A DNA stretch of 64,000 nt, taken from NCBI GenBank assembly GCA_028293125.1, contig JAQGPJ010000012.1:1-64000 (forward strand), in the 5' to 3' direction. The DNA is from Verrucomicrobiales bacterium. GTDB lineage: Bacteria; Verrucomicrobiota; Verrucomicrobiia; Verrucomicrobiales; V1-33. Below, piece after piece: positions 23,034 to 30,867 of the stretch. A program made the position numbers and the translations under genes. Position 1 is the first letter of the stretch. Every line of letters begins with the position of its first letter. The notes below the pieces were generated by a model. It saw only the letters and a program-made list of their open reading frames with translations. It was not told where the DNA came from and searched no databases.

Positions 23034-23617
23034 GATCTCAGGTGATCCAGCATCATCTCCCGCAGGCGGCGGCGGGCCCGGGTGAGCCGGCTTTCAATGG
23101 TTTTTTCGCTCGTTCCGGCGGCTTCGGCAAGCTGCCGCACGGATTCGCCGTCCAGATATTTCTGTTCCAGAAGACGGCGGTCCTCCTCGCGGAGCTCCGG
23201 CCAGGCGGTTTCGAGAACGGCGGGAAGAGGGTCATGGGTGTGGGATTCACGGGCGGGCGGGCTGAGGTGTGAGGCGAACCATTGAAGAAACGTCCGCCGG
23301 CGGCCCGCGGCGCGCCGTCCATCGGAAAGCACCTGCCGCGCCATCAGCGTCAGCCAGCCCCAGAGGGCGTCCGCATGGTCAAAGCGCCGGATGTGGCGCA
23401 CGGCGCGGATAAAGGTCTGCTGCAGGCATTCCCCTGCCACCTCTTCATCCCCACGTGCCGCCACCAGCAGATAGCGCCAGAGGCGGGGGGCGTAATGCCG
23501 GTGCATTTCCGTCCACGCCTTCTCTTCTCCCGCCACCAGCCGCCGGGTCAATGCCGGCACGTCCATAGCCTCCGCTTCGGCGGTGGCCAGAAAAAAGGGG
23601 CCGGGCGGTGGCTTCAT
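23030..23617 (-). CDS. ECF-type RNA polymerase sigma factor
   Basis: 195-residue extracytoplasmic-function sigma factor. The ATG at 23617 (MKPPPGPF) is preferred because a longer upstream frame adds non-conserved residues. Region 2 is at about 25-95 (AWTEMHRHYAPRLWRYL, then ECLQQTFIRAVRHIRRF). Region 4 is at about 140-190 and contains the helix-turn-helix VRQLAEAAGTSEKTIESRLTRARRRLREMM. It would direct RNA polymerase to an alternative promoter set in response to a signal. The downstream gene overlaps by four bases and encodes a membrane protein that could be its regulator. The secretin-like gene directly upstream on the same strand is a plausible target or part of the same unit. Confidence 0.9.
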   Translation of the reverse strand: MKPPPGPFFLATAEAEAMDVPALTRRLVAGEEKAWTEMHRHYAPRLWRYLLVAARGDEEVAGECLQQTFIRAVRHIRRFDHADALWGWLTLMARQVLSDGRRAAGRRRTFLQWFASHLSPPARESHTHDPLPAVLETAWPELREEDRRLLEQKYLDGESVRQLAEAAGTSEKTIESRLTRARRRLREMMLDHLRS

Positions 23618-23795
23618 CACAGGAAACGCGACGGGATGATGAGTGAAGCGGGTAAGGCGGGGCGGGCAGGGGAAGGGCCGGCTGCATTCCGCAGCCGGCC
23701 GCGATAAAGGCAATGAAGGATAATCGAATGGACTGGTGCAGCCGGAGTTTTGGATTGTCAGGGGGCCGATGATCAGTCTTTCAGAACGTGCGGGA

Positions 23796-25508
23796 TCAGC
23801 GCGTTTGAACGGCTGGCTGCTGCTGCTCTTGTTGCTGCCGCAGTTTGGCCAGTTCGAGCTCCAGATCCGTGATGCGGGCTTGGAGCTTGTCCCGGACTTC
23901 GCGGTTCTTTTCCTCCACTGCCTGCCGTTCCTTTTCAGCGTGCATTCTGGCCTCCTCAGCCCTCATTCTTCCTTCCTCCACTACCATCATTTTCTGCTGC
24001 ACGGCATTCAACTCCTGGTCCCTTTCATTGTCGCTGGGCTCGGTGCGCCGGAGAAGGAGATTCACGATGGAATTGGCGCTCTGCATATAGTCCGGAGTGG
24101 CTGTAACGATGAGCAGCCGGGTTTCCTGATGAAACTTGAGCGCACCTTCAGGAGGCACTTTCCCATTCTCCACTGAACTCCAAGCGGTGCGGATGGCGGT
24201 AGTGATATCGTCCACTTTCAGTTCCTTGCTTTGGAGGATGCCGGACAGGTCAAAGAACTGAGTCTCCTTTTTGCCGGGCGAGGCTTGTGGAACGGGCGGG
24301 GAGAAAACGCCGCCGCCTCCACCAGGCATGCCTGGTGCCCCGGGAACGAAAGCGCCGCCGCCGGTTCCTCCGCCTCCGCCAAAAGCCATGCCGCCCATTC
24401 CCGGAACCCCCGGCGCGCCGCCTCCGGACCCAACGCCCATGCCGCCGGTGGCTGGGCCTTGGCCATAAAGCGTGGAGGCGGGCTGCAGCCGTTGGAAGAT
24501 CAGGATATTGGGAGCGCCCGGAATGGAGGTCAGGCTGTAGCCAGGGTTGCCATTGGCCAGGTCCACATTGCTGGCGGCGGTGATGGCGGCCATGAACTCG
24601 CGCAGATTCACATCCTTCAGCTGCATGTCCGGCATAACGATCTCCCCGGCATTATTGGGAAGCAGCACATTCAGGCCGGGAATAGTGCGGCTGAGAAATT
24701 CAGCCACTGAGGAGGCTGTGATTCCTCCTTTGAATATAGCATCAAAACGGGTGTTCGTCAGCAGGGGCGAATCCTCGGGAACGACTGTCGCCAGTTCCGG
24801 GATTTGTGGTGCCGGCGCGGCAAAGACCGCGCCTGGTTCAGGAACCGGAGCGGGCATGGGCAAAGCTGATGGGGCACCCGAGGGTGCTGGGGGTACAGAA
24901 GGAAACGGAAAGCCGCCGCCGGGAACCGGGCTGGGGGAAGGGGTGACCGGAGCGGTGTTCACCTGGCCGGGCCGGCCGCCATGGCTGTTTCGTCCACCGC
25001 CTTGGCCGCTTTGGCTGGGATAATGAGGTTGAGGTGCGGGAGGGGGGGTGAAATGGGGAGAAGGAACAGGAGGATTGGGGGAAAACGGTGGGACAGGCGG
25101 GACCGGTGGCACGGGAGGGACAGGCGGTGGTGGCGGGGTGTTCTGAGCCAGTCCGTGAGTTGGGAAGCGCGGTGGCAGACCGGCTCCCCCGCCTTCCCGG
25201 CCGGGATTCGGTCCGGGCGCTTCAACGGCGGGTGGCTGGAAGGCGTCCGGAGCGGCAAGAATGAATCCCCCGCCTCCAACCGCGGGACTGCCACCGGGAA
25301 GCCCGGAGGCGCCTTCAAGGACGGGGGTGGCAAGGACAGGCGCGGCATCGGCGGCGGGCGCTGCCAAGGCCGGGGCTTCAGCCTGTTCCCCGGATGATCC
25401 CGGTGAGCCGGCTGGCTGGGCATTGCTGACACGGGAGGCCAGTGGCGACAGGGTGACCGCCAGCGCCAGGGCGGCGGCGGGAATGGCGGCGGTGGTGGAG
25501 CGGGACAT
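23796..25508 (-). CDS. Secretin-N-like exported protein with Pro/Gly-rich linkers and C-terminal coiled coil
   Basis: 570-residue exported protein. The ATG at 25508 gives a good signal peptide (MSRSTTAAIPAAALALAVTLSPL, cleavage near SNAQ). Residues about 30-225 are Pro/Gly/Ala-rich, with runs such as PPVPPVPPVPP. A segment at about 245-350 (DAIFKGGITASSVAEFLSRTIPGLNVLLP and following) resembles the secretin/STN N-terminal fold. A Gly-rich stretch is followed by a second small domain (about 430-500, FFDLSGILQSKELKVDDITTAI) like a secretin N1 domain. The end is a charged coiled coil, about 505-560. The membrane pore domain of a secretin is absent. Its place upstream of an ECF sigma gene suggests a regulatory or envelope role. 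I would not assign a secretion function. Confidence 0.7.
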   Translation of the reverse strand: MSRSTTAAIPAAALALAVTLSPLASRVSNAQPAGSPGSSGEQAEAPALAAPAADAAPVLATPVLEGASGLPGGSPAVGGGGFILAAPDAFQPPAVEAPGPNPGREGGGAGLPPRFPTHGLAQNTPPPPPVPPVPPVPPVPPFSPNPPVPSPHFTPPPAPQPHYPSQSGQGGGRNSHGGRPGQVNTAPVTPSPSPVPGGGFPFPSVPPAPSGAPSALPMPAPVPEPGAVFAAPAPQIPELATVVPEDSPLLTNTRFDAIFKGGITASSVAEFLSRTIPGLNVLLPNNAGEIVMPDMQLKDVNLREFMAAITAASNVDLANGNPGYSLTSIPGAPNILIFQRLQPASTLYGQGPATGGMGVGSGGGAPGVPGMGGMAFGGGGGTGGGAFVPGAPGMPGGGGGVFSPPVPQASPGKKETQFFDLSGILQSKELKVDDITTAIRTAWSSVENGKVPPEGALKFHQETRLLIVTATPDYMQSANSIVNLLLRRTEPSDNERDQELNAVQQKMMVVEEGRMRAEEARMHAEKERQAVEEKNREVRDKLQARITDLELELAKLRQQQEQQQPAVQTR

Positions 25509-25741
25509 GACGTTCTTTGTGGTGGATTTGATTTGAGTTGAGTTGAGTGCGCCGCGACAGCCGTTTCCCAAGCTTGGAAAAGCGGTGTCACTGCGCCGCT
25601 CATTCAGTGGCGGGAAGTCGCCGCCGGCTGTTTGGGGAAAACGCCGGCGGTTCAATCCCGTCACACGCCGGAGGCCCTCAAATCCTTCGCAGCTTTTTTA
25701 TTTCCCTTTTCCGTCCACGTCATTGCTCCCTGACGGAAAAG
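25509..25741. other. Intergenic region upstream of the secretin-like gene
   Basis: About 230 bases holding the presumed promoter of the minus-strand secretin-like gene. I see no clear operator or hairpin before the terminator at 25742-25773. Confidence 0.35.
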
Positions 25742-25773
25742 AAAAAAGGCGCTTCCCGCGGACGGGAAGCGCC
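25742..25773 (-). terminator. Intrinsic terminator of the Gfo/Idh/MocA gene
   Basis: On the minus strand, a stem GGCGCTTCCCG/CGGGAAGCGCC with a 4-base loop is followed by a run of six T. It lies ~95 bases behind the stop codon of the oxidoreductase gene. Confidence 0.9.
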
Positions 25774-25866
25774 TGAATTGAATGGAATAATGAGCCAAAC
25801 CTACGGAACGGGCACCCGGGCTCCTCCATCGGCATGACCTGCGGAGGGAGGAAACATCAGGGCGGC

Positions 25867-27294
25867 TCAGACGAGCTTGATGCCCCAGCCCTCGCGGTAT
25901 TCCTTGTTGGTGTATTTGTTGGCCTCGTCGCTGTTGGTGAACTTCATGTTCGCGGCGTCCCACTCCAGCTTCTGGCCCTTGCCGACGTGCAGCGCCACAT
26001 TGCCGAGGAGAATGGTCTCCGTGAACGGCGCGGCGTAGGTGAAGTTGGAGCCGGGATGATCCCAGGGTTTTTCGCCCACACAGGCCACGCGCCAGTCGTT
26101 GTAGTGGTCCTGCTCGCCGCCCTTGCCGATGCGCTCAAGGAGCTTCGGAGGAGGACCTGCGCCCTCGCCCTTGAAGGCGGGGATGATGCGGGAGCTGTCG
26201 CCGTAGTCACCGGTGACCAGCAGGCTGTTCTTGCTGCCGACGTAAACGTTGCCGGACTGGGGCAGGCGGATGAGATTGCCATCGGCTCCGGTGAGGAGCT
26301 CCTTGCTGATCTTGGTCAGGGCCACATCGGCCGCCGGCACGTCCTCGCCCTTGTCGTTCTTGAGCTTGCCGTCATACCAGTAAACATCGAAGGCCGGGCG
26401 GTCCTTGCCGTTCGGCAGCTTGCCGGCCGCGTAGCTCCACTTGATGATGGAGCCTTTCGGGAACGTCTCCGTGGTGTGGCCGTTGATCTCCAGCACCTCC
26501 ACGCTGGTGGGGTAGCCGGGGTGCATGGACATGAAGATGGAGTCCATGGTGTGGCAGGCCATGTCGGCCAGCGCGCCGCCCCCGAAGTCGTACCAGCCCC
26601 GCCAGTTGAAGGCATGGTAAACGTCCTTCTTGTAGGGGCGCTTGGGTGCCGGGCCCAGCCAGATGTCCCAGTCGAGATTCCCAGGCACCTCGTCCTCGCC
26701 GGCGGGGCGTTCCAGACCCTGAGGCCAAATGGGACGGTTGGAGAAGCAGTGGATCTCCGTGACGTCGCCCAGCATGCCGGAGTTCACGAATTCATAAATG
26801 CGCCGGTTGCCGTTGTTGCTGTGGCCCTGGTTGCCCATCTGGGTGGCCAGTTTCAGCTTCTGCACGCCTTGGTGGAGCTGGCGGGCCTCCCACACGGTGT
26901 GGGTGAGGGGCTTCTGAGTGTAGCAGTGCTTCCCGCCCTGCATGGCGAGGACGGTGGGCATGAAGTGGTGATGGTCCGGAGTGGCGATCATCACCGCGTC
27001 GAAGTTCTTCATCTCCTTGTCGAAGAGCTGGCGGTAATCCTGATAGCCCTTGGCGTCCGCCCAGTGCTTGGTGGCGCCGCCCCAGGCGTTTTTATCCACA
27101 TCGCAGAAGGCGGTGACGATGTCGCCGGCACCCACGATCTGGTTGATGTGGGAGCCGCCTTTGCCGCCGCTGGCGATCAGGCCGATTTTCAGTTTCTCGC
27201 CCTTGTTCTGGGCGTGGAGAATGCTGGGAAACCCGAGAGCGCCTGCGGCAAGGCCGGCACCGGTTTTCTTAAGAAAGGATCGACGGTTGGTCAT
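25867..27294 (-). CDS. Tat-exported Gfo/Idh/MocA-family oxidoreductase
   Basis: 475-residue NAD(P)-dependent oxidoreductase of the Gfo/Idh/MocA family. The ATG at 27294 begins a twin-arginine signal, TNRRSFLKKTGAG, with cleavage near LHAQ; frames further upstream add unrelated residues. The Rossmann motif is LKIGLIASGGKGG. The nucleotide-binding region continues as VMIATPDHHHFMPTVLAMQGGKHCYTQKPLTHT, where the usual EKP motif reads QKP. The C-terminal half has the family segments GWYDFGGGALADMACHTMDS and VYVGSKNSLLVTGDYGDS. Such Tat-exported members are abundant in Planctomycetes and Verrucomicrobia and are believed to act on sugars with a tightly bound cofactor. The substrate is unknown. It appears monocistronic, with its own terminator. 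Confidence 0.9.
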   Translation of the reverse strand: MTNRRSFLKKTGAGLAAGALGFPSILHAQNKGEKLKIGLIASGGKGGSHINQIVGAGDIVTAFCDVDKNAWGGATKHWADAKGYQDYRQLFDKEMKNFDAVMIATPDHHHFMPTVLAMQGGKHCYTQKPLTHTVWEARQLHQGVQKLKLATQMGNQGHSNNGNRRIYEFVNSGMLGDVTEIHCFSNRPIWPQGLERPAGEDEVPGNLDWDIWLGPAPKRPYKKDVYHAFNWRGWYDFGGGALADMACHTMDSIFMSMHPGYPTSVEVLEINGHTTETFPKGSIIKWSYAAGKLPNGKDRPAFDVYWYDGKLKNDKGEDVPAADVALTKISKELLTGADGNLIRLPQSGNVYVGSKNSLLVTGDYGDSSRIIPAFKGEGAGPPPKLLERIGKGGEQDHYNDWRVACVGEKPWDHPGSNFTYAAPFTETILLGNVALHVGKGQKLEWDAANMKFTNSDEANKYTNKEYREGWGIKLV

Positions 27295-27617
27295 AAGTGG
27301 AATCAGTTGAGGGATAGTCCGGATACGGTGCCGCCGGACAACGGATAACCAGCGCGCCCGGACCGGGCTGCGGTCTGAGTAAGTGCGCGGAACCCTTCCT
27401 TTTTCAGCATTTTTCCGGGGCTCGTCCACTGGAATCTCCGCCGGTGATCCGGAAAAAGCCCCGCCCCCGGGCATGTGCGTTTTTTCATGAAGCGGACCAG
27501 GATTCCAGCTGGAATTGAATGTGGAAAACAGAGGCACCGCAAAGCCCGGGCCATGCATTTCCCCAACAGGCTGCGGGGGATGGGACAAAGACCCCCAAGG
27601 GGGTTCCGAAGCCGGCT
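27295..27617. other. Intergenic region, nothing identified
   Basis: About 320 bases between the oxidoreductase start and the next minus-strand gene. Short open frames here show no protein-like features. It presumably holds the oxidoreductase promoter. Confidence 0.4.
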
Positions 27618-28871
27618 TTATCCGTCCTTCGGGGACAGCGCCTTGCTCCTCAGTCCGGGATCCTGAACGGTGCGGGCCCAAGATTCGGCGGCCCCGGGAT
27701 CCACCAGGCTGAGCGCCTGGCAATAGGAGGCGGTGATGTGGTCATAATGGCGGGCTTTTGGATGATCCAGCAGCCAGCGTCCGATGTCATCCGGGTTCAG
27801 CCGCAGCGACTGGTCCACGGCCATGTCCACGCTGGTCTCCAGTTTTTCCCGCTCCAGATTTTCCGGAAGGCGGGTGATGAAGTCCATGGCGGCGGAGGCA
27901 TTTTCCGCCACCAGCTGCGCGCTTACGGATCCCAGCGCGATGCCTGTGCACCAAGGCTGCCGGACATGGGACAGGGCGAATTCCTGGGCGCGGTCCGGAC
28001 CTCCCCGCCAGGCGGCTTCCAGCATGGCTGAGAAGGCGGCCTGCTGCGGATCCGCGCCGGCGCCGGCGTCCTGCAGTTTCCTCATCAGCGGCTCGGCCTG
28101 CTCCAGACCTCCCCGGCCAATGCTGACCTCCGCAATGGCTTTGGCGGCCTGGGGCCGCAGGGCCTCGGGAACGGACTGCACCATGAAGGGGATGCTTTGT
28201 TCGGGATGAACGCGGGCCACCGTGCGGAACAAGGCCTCGATCATGACGGCGGATTCCCGCACATCATTCCGCTCCAGCAGCATTTGAGCCTCCGGCAGCC
28301 CGCGCGTCTTGATGGCGGCGGCCACCAGCTGGCCGGGGGAGTCGATATCGCGGTGATCCCCCGTGGCCTGCCATTCGTCCAGAGCCTCGGAGGTGCTCAG
28401 TTCCCCGTATTTTCCCCAGAAGGCGATCCACTCGGGGACAAACCAGCGTCCGCGTTTGTCATTCTCCAGAAAAATCGCGCGCACGGATTTGGCGTCGCTC
28501 AGCCGCATGCCCGCCAGCAGCCTGTTCCAGTTGGCGGTTCGCAGCTCCACGTCGGGCTCCTCCAGCGCGGCGCTCATTCGGCCGGCCAGATCCGTGGTTG
28601 CCGCGTCCGGGTTGTCATTCTGCGCGGAGGGGGAGGAAGAGGGAGGCGAAGTTTTTGTTTCCCCGTCCGGAGCGCTGCCGGAGAAGGGGGGCGACGACGG
28701 CTGGACGGCCGGCTCAGTCACCTTGGGAGCCGGCGGAGGAAGGGAGGGTTGCAGCGGAGCCGGTACCGGGGGAGCGGGTTGAGGAAGTGTGGCTCTCCAA
28801 AGCCCGACAGTCGCCGCCAGAATCAGCAGGCACCAAAGCAGACGGGAGGTGATTGAAGAGGGGGGCTTCAT
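27618..28871 (-). CDS. Membrane-anchored helical-repeat protein of unknown function
   Basis: 417-residue protein that I do not recognise. The ATG at 28871 begins a short cytoplasmic stretch (MKPPSSITSR) and one hydrophobic helix (LLWCLLILAATVGLW, about 11-25), a signal anchor or signal peptide. A Pro/Ser-rich linker runs to about residue 95. The rest (about 100-417) is almost entirely amphipathic helices with repeated patterns such as WNRLLAGMRLSDAKSVRAIF and AWRGGPDRAQEFALSHVRQPW, suggesting a TPR- or HEAT-like solenoid facing the periplasm. Similar architecture is frequent in Verrucomicrobiota, but no function is known to me. It is the left border of the accessory island at 29-30.9 kb. Confidence 0.65.
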   Translation of the reverse strand: MKPPSSITSRLLWCLLILAATVGLWRATLPQPAPPVPAPLQPSLPPPAPKVTEPAVQPSSPPFSGSAPDGETKTSPPSSSPSAQNDNPDAATTDLAGRMSAALEEPDVELRTANWNRLLAGMRLSDAKSVRAIFLENDKRGRWFVPEWIAFWGKYGELSTSEALDEWQATGDHRDIDSPGQLVAAAIKTRGLPEAQMLLERNDVRESAVMIEALFRTVARVHPEQSIPFMVQSVPEALRPQAAKAIAEVSIGRGGLEQAEPLMRKLQDAGAGADPQQAAFSAMLEAAWRGGPDRAQEFALSHVRQPWCTGIALGSVSAQLVAENASAAMDFITRLPENLEREKLETSVDMAVDQSLRLNPDDIGRWLLDHPKARHYDHITASYCQALSLVDPGAAESWARTVQDPGLRSKALSPKDG

Positions 28872-29132
28872 ATTTAATTGAAACCAAATTCTCGGCCGGA
28901 ACCAAATTCCAAACAACGGCGCAAGTCCGGATCTGAAAAATAAATCATTGGGGCGCGGCCGGGGCGGAGGAACCCGCTTCCCTGCCGGCCACCGTTTGCT
29001 ATAATCATTTCCGGAAGGGCTCTCCCAGTTGGGTGCGTTTTACAGCCCGTGAATCCTCTCTCCGGTGGAAACCCTTATGTTCGCTGGTGCTGTTTGAAAC
29101 TATATCAAGATTATCAATGGAGGATTCAGCAA

Positions 29133-29309
29133 TCAGCGTCTTTTGAGATCGTGTCCACTCCTCGGGATTTCGGATTTTGCTTCCACAAGATTCTGAATGA
29201 CTTGAGCGCGCACGACCTCCACTGGCAAGCGTTTGACCGGCATGCTCGAAAGCTTTTTGTTGGCTGCCGTAAGACTTATGGAAGGCCGCTGCACTTTCAC
29301 AGGGGCCAT
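29133..29309 (-). CDS. Possible small protein downstream of hicB
   Basis: A 58-residue frame (starting MAPVKVQRPS, ending GHDLKRR) whose middle, VKRLPVEVVRAQVIQNLVEA, looks like a normal amphipathic helix rather than random translation. The frame stays open upstream for about 30 more codons, to the hicB stop region, without another ATG. It could be a third small gene of the hicAB locus, the remains of a longer gene, or chance. A competing plus-strand frame (29049-29366, 105 codons) covers the same DNA and looks less protein-like to me. Confidence 0.3.
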   Translation of the reverse strand: MAPVKVQRPSISLTAANKKLSSMPVKRLPVEVVRAQVIQNLVEAKSEIPRSGHDLKRR

Positions 29310-29401
29310 GATCCTCAGGAAAACGAGGTCTGTCAGCGGAATCAGATTGTCTTGCTTGATTTTTGAACAGTAAATCTTAAAGAATAATGGATTGCCAGTA
29401 T

Positions 29402-29647
29402 TTAGGCTGCCACAAATCCCAAATCACGAGTGACACGCACCATAGGGGCCGGAAGAGCTTCCCCTTTGGCAAGTCGATGGATAACTTCGTCCTGGATAAT
29501 GCCGCACAGTTCAGAGTAGGCCTCTAGTTCCGTATCGGCATGACAGACCCCCCCAAAATACAAGTCCGGACAATATCCTATATAGCACTGGTCCTCCTCG
29601 GACCAGCGGACAAACCGATAAAACTGATCCCCTGGCTTCATAGGCAA
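29402..29647 (-). CDS. hicB: HicB-family antitoxin
   Basis: 81-residue protein with the HicB partial-RNase-H-like fold: YRFVRWSEEDQCYIGYCPDLYFGGVCHADTEL is split by the typical G-x-C-P-D-L and A-x-T-x-x-E-A-Y motifs, then IIQDEVIHRLAKGEALP. HicB neutralises the HicA mRNA-interferase toxin and usually represses the operon. This copy has no obvious DNA-binding extension, so repression may need the complex. It starts 8 bases after the hicA stop codon in the common toxin-first order. Confidence 0.85.
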   Translation of the reverse strand: MPMKPGDQFYRFVRWSEEDQCYIGYCPDLYFGGVCHADTELEAYSELCGIIQDEVIHRLAKGEALPAPMVRVTRDLGFVAA

Positions 29648-29655
29648 AATTTAGC

Positions 29656-29865
29656 TCATTCCGCGTCCTTGGCAACGACAATGGCGATTGCTTCCGCAAT
29701 CTGCCGTTCCTGATACCGCTTGGCGTCATCACCCTCCGCACCAGCAATTGTAACGACTCCCGCGAACGAAGGGTGTTTGAATTGCCGATGAGAGCCTTTT
29801 TGGCGGCTCAAATCAAAACCGGCAGATCGCAAATCTGCCATCAGCTGGCGAATTTTACGGGGCAT
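29656..29865 (-). CDS. hicA: HicA-family mRNA interferase toxin
   Basis: 69-residue toxin with a dsRNA-binding-like fold. The ATG at 29865 (MPRKIRQLMADLRSAGF) matches the family N-terminus. The key motif GSHRQFKHP contains the catalytic histidine, H26. HicA cleaves mRNA without needing the ribosome when it is not bound by HicB. It is followed directly by hicB. The pair sits in a stretch with accessory character between conserved genes, which fits a mobile toxin-antitoxin module. Confidence 0.88.
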   Translation of the reverse strand: MPRKIRQLMADLRSAGFDLSRQKGSHRQFKHPSFAGVVTIAGAEGDDAKRYQERQIAEAIAIVVAKDAE

Positions 29866-29974
29866 GGCATTGAAATCACATGAGAGTGAAAATGAACTCC
29901 AGCACTTGTTCAACACCAGAGCACAAAAATTTCACACCGCATTGTGGCTTCAGAAGCTGCAACGCTGCCGCATT

Positions 29975-30006
29975 TGGCCAGCCCCTCCTCGGGAAAGGGC
30001 TGGCCA
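29975..30006. other. Hairpin between hicA and the AT-rich orphan gene
   Basis: A perfect 10-bp inverted repeat, TGGCCAGCCC/GGGCTGGCCA, with a 12-base loop lies just behind the stop codon of the minus-strand orphan gene. There is no T-tract on either strand, so it may be a factor-dependent terminator or a boundary element. Confidence 0.4.
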
Positions 30007-30030
30007 TCGTGTTCAAGGAAGATTCGAAAA

Positions 30031-30714
30031 TCAGATGATTTCGATAGTATCCCAATGCATTGAGAATTCGCGCATTGCAGCCTCGGCCTCTCTTATGTAA
30101 TTTTTATAATTAGAAGAAGCTCTAAATACCTTCCCTTGAAAGGCATCTAAGATTATAACATTTTCAGCTGAAACCGATTTTTTGTCCACCAATTCAATCA
30201 TTGCATCTTGCAACAAAGCAGCCAAAACAGCCCCTGAAAAATCAGATAATGGATGATTTTTATTGATATAATATTTAACCCCTCCATACTTTTGCCGCCT
30301 CCCAGAAGTCACGATTTCACTGTCAAAACGATTACTTAATTGCACATCGCCATACCGCAAAGGATTCAGTGGATGAGCAGGTTTTCTAAAATCCGCAGCC
30401 AGTTCAAAAAGGCCTTGTCGTTCAGCGCATTCCATGAGCCTTTGTAACGCTTTGAAATTATTTGATATCAGATCCTCAGGATTATTCCCCCATCCGGGAT
30501 GGGTAGATATCCTAGTCTTTTCAAGATCAAAAATTAAATTCCGATCACTGGCAGCCATGACTTTGGACATTGCAGATTGAGCCAAAGCATAATATTTAGT
30601 TGGGTGAGCCGTGCCGCACTTTTGCTGTCGCACTATAGTTGCACGACGCTGAGGCCGGGCATCAATATATTCCGCCAATTTGTTGGCGGATAATTTTTTA
30701 TAATTATCGGTCAT
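30031..30714 (-). CDS. AT-rich orphan protein of unknown function
   Basis: 227-residue soluble protein that I do not recognise. The N-terminus (MTDNYKKLSANKLAEYIDARPQRRATIVRQQK) suggests a helical, basic segment. The middle and C-terminus (about 120-200) contain KYGGVKYYINKNHPLSDFSGAVLAALLQDAM and VIILDAFQGKVFRA. The visible base composition is much more AT-rich than any other gene here (runs such as ataatttttta), with A/T-ending codons, which points to recent horizontal acquisition. There is no signal peptide or membrane segment. It lies next to hicAB and could be a defence or mobile-element accessory gene, but that rests only on context. Confidence 0.6.
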   Translation of the reverse strand: MTDNYKKLSANKLAEYIDARPQRRATIVRQQKCGTAHPTKYYALAQSAMSKVMAASDRNLIFDLEKTRISTHPGWGNNPEDLISNNFKALQRLMECAERQGLFELAADFRKPAHPLNPLRYGDVQLSNRFDSEIVTSGRRQKYGGVKYYINKNHPLSDFSGAVLAALLQDAMIELVDKKSVSAENVIILDAFQGKVFRASSNYKNYIREAEAAMREFSMHWDTIEII

Positions 30715-30827
30715 TTTAGTATTTGTCGGGGCGGATTTTTCCGCTTTTTGGTTTGAATGATCCCCAACTCATGCTAAACCGCCGGTTCCTGGGCCGACGA
30801 CCAGCTCTGAACTGGAAATCACCTGAT

Positions 30828-30857
30828 GCCCGTATCCCGTTGACGCGGGATACGGGC
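30828..30857. other. Hairpin at the 3' end of nrdA
   Basis: A perfect 12-bp stem, GCCCGTATCCCG/CGGGATACGGGC, with a 6-base loop lies ~10 bases beyond the nrdA stop codon. In the nrdA direction no T-tract follows it; on the plus strand AAAATTTT follows. It may protect the nrdA 3' end or terminate transcription entering from the plus strand. Confidence 0.5.
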
Positions 30858-30867
30858 AAAATTTTGG

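Noticed and set aside
25261-25397. Repeated Pro/Gly codons resembling a tandem repeat or CRISPR-like array
   Set aside because: They are low-complexity codons of the secretin-like protein's linkers. No regular repeat-spacer structure exists here or elsewhere in the window.
29049-29366. 105-codon plus-strand frame near hicB
   Set aside because: The translation is rich in Trp, Cys, Phe and His without a pattern I can recognise. The opposite-strand small frame looks more natural.
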